From Clostridia bacterium (lineage in GTDB: Bacteria; Bacillota_A; Clostridia; Oscillospirales; CAG-272): DNA of 8,456 nt. Under the pieces are notes generated by a model that made no database searches, was not told the DNA's origin, and was given only the letters and a program-made list of their open reading frames with translations. Location: contig JAFQPF010000015.1 in assembly GCA_017411885.1 (NCBI GenBank), positions 1 to 8,456 on the forward strand, read 5' to 3'. How positions within the stretch are numbered: the first letter of the stretch is position 1; the number at the start of each line of letters is the position of its first letter. The position numbers and the translations under genes are program-made. This document shows, one piece after another, positions 4,942 to 8,456 of the stretch.

Positions 4942-7533
4942 ATGACTCCGATGATGCTTCAGTACTTCGAGATCAAGAACAAATATAAGGATTACCTTAT
5001 CTTTTACCGACTCGGAGACTTTTACGAACTGTTTTTTGACGATGCAAAGGTAGCCTCGCGTGAGCTTGAGCTTGTTTTAACCGGACGCGATTGCGGAGAG
5101 CCCGAGCGTGCGCCTATGTGCGGTGTACCGTATCATAGCGCAGAGGGCTATATCGGTAAGCTCGTTTCGCGCGGATACAAGGTCGCTATCTGCGAGCAGA
5201 TGGAGGACCCCGCAACCGCAAAGGGGCTTGTAAGGCGCGATATTGTGCGTATCATAACTCCCGGAACGCTTGTGGAAACGGGACTTTTGAGCGAGCAGAA
5301 GAATAACTACCTTGCTTCTGTCTACTTTTCACGTGAGCATGACAGCGTAGGCGTTGCCTTTGCTGATATTTCAACCGGCGCGGTATACGCGACAGCATTT
5401 GAAAACGACAAGCGTAATAACAGGCTTATAAACGAGCTTGGAACCTATGTACCCAGCGAGATCATATTCAACTATGAACTTCGCGAGCTTGGGCCTCTTG
5501 CGGGCTTTGTAAGAGAACGCTTTGGCTCTGCAGTTAATAGCTCAGAGGAAAGACGCTTTGACTTTGAAAGCGCGGTCAGCCGTGTTTCAAAGCAGTTTCC
5601 GGATACTGCCTTTGCCAACAGCGTAAGGGATAAATCACTTATCTGCGCGATAGGCGCGCTTCTTGATTATATTGACGAAACGCAGAAGATCGACGTTTCA
5701 TATATCTCTTCGCTTGAGCTTTACAGCGACGGTCAGTATATGGAGATCGACATAAACACGCGCCGAAATCTTGAGCTTGTTGAAACTATTCGCACAAAGG
5801 AAAAGCGAGGCTCGCTTCTCTGGGTGCTTGACCGCACGCGCACCGCTATGGGCGCAAGACTTTTGCGCAGCTGGATCGAGCTTCCGCTTGTGGATGAAAA
5901 GGCAATACTGTCGCGTCAGTCTGCGGTAAGAGAGCTTTACGACAGCTTTATATTGCGCGAAGAGCTGTCCGATTACTTAAAGGACGTGCTTGACCTTGAA
6001 AGACTTACCACAAAGATCGCTTACAGAACGGCAAACGGTAAGGACTTAAACGGAATCGCAAGGACGATTGCCGTGCTTCCGCAGGTGAAGTCTATGCTTG
6101 CGGACTGTGATTCTCCCGAGCTTCTCAAGGTCTTTGAAAAGCTTGACTGCTGCGAGGATCTTTATAATGCAATAAGCAACACTATCTCGCTTGACGCGCC
6201 CTTCTCGGTAAGGGACGGCGGTATCATTCGCGAAGGCTTTGATCCTGAGGTCGACAGACTCAGAAGCATCAAGGACGGCGGTAAAAATCTCAAGGACGAG
6301 ATCGAAGCCCGTGAAAAGCAGGCTACGGGAATCAAGAATCTGAAGATCGGATACAACAAGGTATTCGGTTACTATATTGAGGTCACAAATTCACAAAAGG
6401 AGCTTGTGCCGGATACCTATATCCGCAAGCAGACGCTTTCAAACTGTGAGCGATTCATTACCGATGAGCTCAAGGAAATGGAAGCGACGGTTTTAGGCGC
6501 TTCGGACAAGCTTAATGCCCTTGAATACGAAATATTTATGTCGCTTTGCGATAAGCTTTCAGAAAATCTTTCGCGCCTTCAGTCGGCAGGAGCATTGCTT
6601 GCAAGGCTTGACGTATACATATCGCTTGCGGACGTTGCCGCGCGTAACGGATATGTCTGCCCGGAGATTGACGTAAGCGACAAGATAAAGATAAAGGACG
6701 GCAGACACCCTGTTGTAGAACGCTTTGTAAGGGATAGCTACTTTGTTCCGAACGACACCGAGCTTGATACGGGCAAGAACAGACTTGCGCTTATCACAGG
6801 CCCGAATATGGCGGGTAAATCCACGTATATGAGGCAGGTCGCGCTTATAGCGATAATGGCTCAGATAGGATCGTTTGTGCCTGCCAAAAGCGCGCGTATG
6901 GGAATAGTTGACAAGGTCTTCACCCGCGTTGGAGCGTCGGATGATCTTGCATCCGGTCAGTCGACATTTATGCTTGAAATGAACGAGGTCGCGTACATCC
7001 TTTCAAACGCGACACGAAGAAGCCTTATCGTATACGATGAAATAGGCAGAGGCACGAGTACATTTGACGGTATGAGCATCGCAAAGGCTATTGCCGAACA
7101 TACATCGGATAAGATCGGCGCAAAAACGCTATTTGCGACACACTATCACGAGCTTACCGAGCTTGAAAACGAAAATGACGGTATTGTCAACTATAATATC
7201 GCAACAAAAAAGCGCGGTGACGATATTACCTTCCTTCGTAAGATCGTGCGCGGCGCGGCAGACGACAGCTACGGTATTGAGGTCGCAAAGCTGGCAGGTG
7301 TGCCCGAAGCGGTAATAAAGCGCGCAAAGACGGTGCTTCGCGAGATCGAAAGCGGTGTTATCACGGTAAACCCGGGGAAAAACGATGATACTGCAGAAGA
7401 GCAAAGTATGAGCTTTGATAACGTATTTGCGCTTGAAATTGCGGACGAGCTTAAAAAGCTCGACCTGAACACTATATCCCCCATTGAAGCGATGAACGAG
7501 CTTTTCAGACTCAAAAATATGATTAAGGAATAA
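4942..7533 (+). CDS. mutS: DNA mismatch repair protein MutS
   Basis: MutS is the cytoplasmic ATPase that recognises base mismatches and small loops and recruits MutL. The 863-residue length is normal for the MutS1 branch. Domain I begins at once with TPMMLQYFEIK and holds the mismatch-reading F-x-E motif in GDFYELF (F27, E29). The connector and lever/clamp domains follow to about residue 600. The ATPase domain has Walker A GPNMAGKST (620-628), STFMLEM, Walker B LIVYDEIGRGTSTFDG (D699, E700) and the ATHYHELTEL histidine loop. The C-terminal tail has EEQSMSF (Q821-F825), a loose match to a beta-clamp binding site, then the usual I-S-P-I-E-A-M-N-E-L-F-x-L-K end. All key residues are intact. The ribosome binding site AAAAAGGGA (4922-4930) is 11 bases from the ATG, slightly long. 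The gene is 26 bases after the ylbF-like gene and 3 before mutL. Confidence 0.98.
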   Translation: MTPMMLQYFEIKNKYKDYLIFYRLGDFYELFFDDAKVASRELELVLTGRDCGEPERAPMCGVPYHSAEGYIGKLVSRGYKVAICEQMEDPATAKGLVRRDIVRIITPGTLVETGLLSEQKNNYLASVYFSREHDSVGVAFADISTGAVYATAFENDKRNNRLINELGTYVPSEIIFNYELRELGPLAGFVRERFGSAVNSSEERRFDFESAVSRVSKQFPDTAFANSVRDKSLICAIGALLDYIDETQKIDVSYISSLELYSDGQYMEIDINTRRNLELVETIRTKEKRGSLLWVLDRTRTAMGARLLRSWIELPLVDEKAILSRQSAVRELYDSFILREELSDYLKDVLDLERLTTKIAYRTANGKDLNGIARTIAVLPQVKSMLADCDSPELLKVFEKLDCCEDLYNAISNTISLDAPFSVRDGGIIREGFDPEVDRLRSIKDGGKNLKDEIEAREKQATGIKNLKIGYNKVFGYYIEVTNSQKELVPDTYIRKQTLSNCERFITDELKEMEATVLGASDKLNALEYEIFMSLCDKLSENLSRLQSAGALLARLDVYISLADVAARNGYVCPEIDVSDKIKIKDGRHPVVERFVRDSYFVPNDTELDTGKNRLALITGPNMAGKSTYMRQVALIAIMAQIGSFVPAKSARMGIVDKVFTRVGASDDLASGQSTFMLEMNEVAYILSNATRRSLIVYDEIGRGTSTFDGMSIAKAIAEHTSDKIGAKTLFATHYHELTELENENDGIVNYNIATKKRGDDITFLRKIVRGAADDSYGIEVAKLAGVPEAVIKRAKTVLREIESGVITVNPGKNDDTAEEQSMSFDNVFALEIADELKKLDLNTISPIEAMNELFRLKNMIKE

Positions 7534-7536
7534 GAT

Positions 7537-8456
7537 ATGGGAATAATCAACGTACTTGATTTCAGCGTGGCAAACCTTATTGCCGCAGGCGAGGTCGTGG
7601 ACAGGCCTGCTTCGGTAATAAAGGAGTTACTTGAAAATTCAATAGACGCGGGTGCTGATGATATCACCGTCGAAATAAAGCGCGGCGGTATTACCTTTAT
7701 GCGCGTTACCGACAACGGCAAGGGAATATCCAAGGATGACCTTCCCGTTGCGGTCAAGCGTCATGCTACGAGTAAGATACATAATGCAGATGACCTTGAT
7801 TCGATCCTGACGCTCGGCTTCAGAGGTGAAGCGCTTGCGGCTATAGCATCGGTTTCAAGGCTGAGGATAATGTCAAAGACAGCCGACTCTGAAACCGGTC
7901 ATATACTTGAATCCTCCTGCGGTGAGGTAAAGGGAATAATAGAAGCGGGATGCGCAAACGGTACGACTGTTATCGTTGAAGACTTATTTGCAAACGTGCC
8001 CGCAAGGCTTAAGTTTCTTAAAAAGGACGTGACCGAGGCGATGGCGGTCAGCGCATACGTTGAAAAGATCGCACTTTCGCGTCCCGATATATCGATCAAG
8101 CTTATCATAGACGGCAATATGAAGTTTATGACAAGCGGAGATAACAAGCTTTATAACGTAATATACGTGCTTTTCGGCAAGGACTTTGCCAAAAGACTTA
8201 TCGAAGTCGATAACAACGCCGACGGTATAAGAGTTCACGGCTATATTGGCGCGCCCGATAATATAAGGGCAAACAGGAATTTTCAGAACTTCTTTATAAA
8301 CGGAAGATTTATAAAGAGCAAAACGGTCGCGGCGGCGCTTGAGCAGGCGTATTCGGCGTTTATTCCGTCGGAAAAATTCCCGTGCGCTGTGCTGAATATC
8401 GATATTAGCCCCGCACACGTTGACGTAAACGTACACCCCGCAAAATTAGAGGTCAA
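7537..8456 (+). CDS. mutL: DNA mismatch repair protein MutL, N-terminal part (runs off the window)
   Basis: MutL couples mismatch recognition by MutS to strand removal and uses a GHKL-type ATPase. The first 306 codons are present and the frame is open at the window edge; full proteins are usually 600-700 residues. The start M-G-I-I-N-V-L-D then NLIAAGEVVDRPASVIKELL is typical. ATPase motifs are intact: ENSIDAG (E33 as catalytic base, N34 as Mg ligand), DNGKGI (D59-I64), HATSK (76-80) and GFRGEAL (94-100). The second subdomain has the family's NVPARLKFL and FFINGRF, and DVNVHPAK with the conserved lysine (K303) just before the edge. The endonuclease motif of clostridial MutL lies in the missing C-terminal half and cannot be judged. 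The ribosome binding site AAGGA (7525-7529) lies within the end of mutS, whose stop is 3 bases upstream, indicating coupled translation. Confidence 0.97.
   Translation, partial: MGIINVLDFSVANLIAAGEVVDRPASVIKELLENSIDAGADDITVEIKRGGITFMRVTDNGKGISKDDLPVAVKRHATSKIHNADDLDSILTLGFRGEALAAIASVSRLRIMSKTADSETGHILESSCGEVKGIIEAGCANGTTVIVEDLFANVPARLKFLKKDVTEAMAVSAYVEKIALSRPDISIKLIIDGNMKFMTSGDNKLYNVIYVLFGKDFAKRLIEVDNNADGIRVHGYIGAPDNIRANRNFQNFFINGRFIKSKTVAAALEQAYSAFIPSEKFPCAVLNIDISPAHVDVNVHPAKLEV

Noticed and set aside
7269..7757. 162-residue minus-strand frame spanning the mutS-mutL junction
   Set aside because: It lies opposite conserved coding sequence of both genes, is Ser-rich and matches no family.

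Overview
The window looks like a chromosomal segment from a low-to-mid GC Firmicute, most likely a gut-type clostridium (class Clostridia). This rests on the gene order miaB - ylbF/ymcA-like gene - mutS - mutL, which matches the ymcB-ymcA-(cotE)-mutS-mutL order of Bacillus subtilis; on Gram-positive-style Shine-Dalgarno sites and a consensus sigma-A promoter; and on a NusG domain II / Gx transporter / ApbE trio common in Clostridia. The genus cannot be fixed from the sequence alone.

Layout. Positions 1 to about 90 are a GC-rich scrap whose minus strand reads as an internal piece of a DUF917 (S-methyl-thiohydantoin desulfurase-type) protein. It stops without an N-terminus at an AT-rich stretch holding a rho-independent terminator (123-152) and a strong promoter (163-191). 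From there every gene is on the plus strand and tightly packed: a divergent nucleoside hydrolase (233-1111), a membrane-anchored NusG domain II protein (1108-1476), a Gx-family membrane transporter (1451-1978), an ApbE-type FAD:protein FMN transferase lipoprotein (1980-2993), miaB (2998-4446), a YlbF/YmcA-family protein with a C-terminal cysteine cluster (4511-4915), mutS (4942-7533) and the N-terminal half of mutL (7537 to the window edge).

How the genes fit together. The NusG-II, Gx and ApbE genes form a functional block at the membrane: ApbE attaches FMN to exported proteins, and the other two families often travel with flavin-based redox or extracellular electron transfer modules. The flavinylated target is not in the window. 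The second block is information processing: MiaB modifies tRNA position 37, the YlbF/YmcA protein probably belongs to an RNA-processing regulatory complex, and MutS/MutL are the mismatch-recognition and mismatch-coupling proteins. The two blocks are separated by only 4 bases, and no terminator is visible between 233 and the end, so they may be read as one long transcript from the promoter at 163-191. The largest gap is the 64 bases before the ylbF-like gene. No RNA gene, CRISPR array, insertion sequence or riboswitch was seen.
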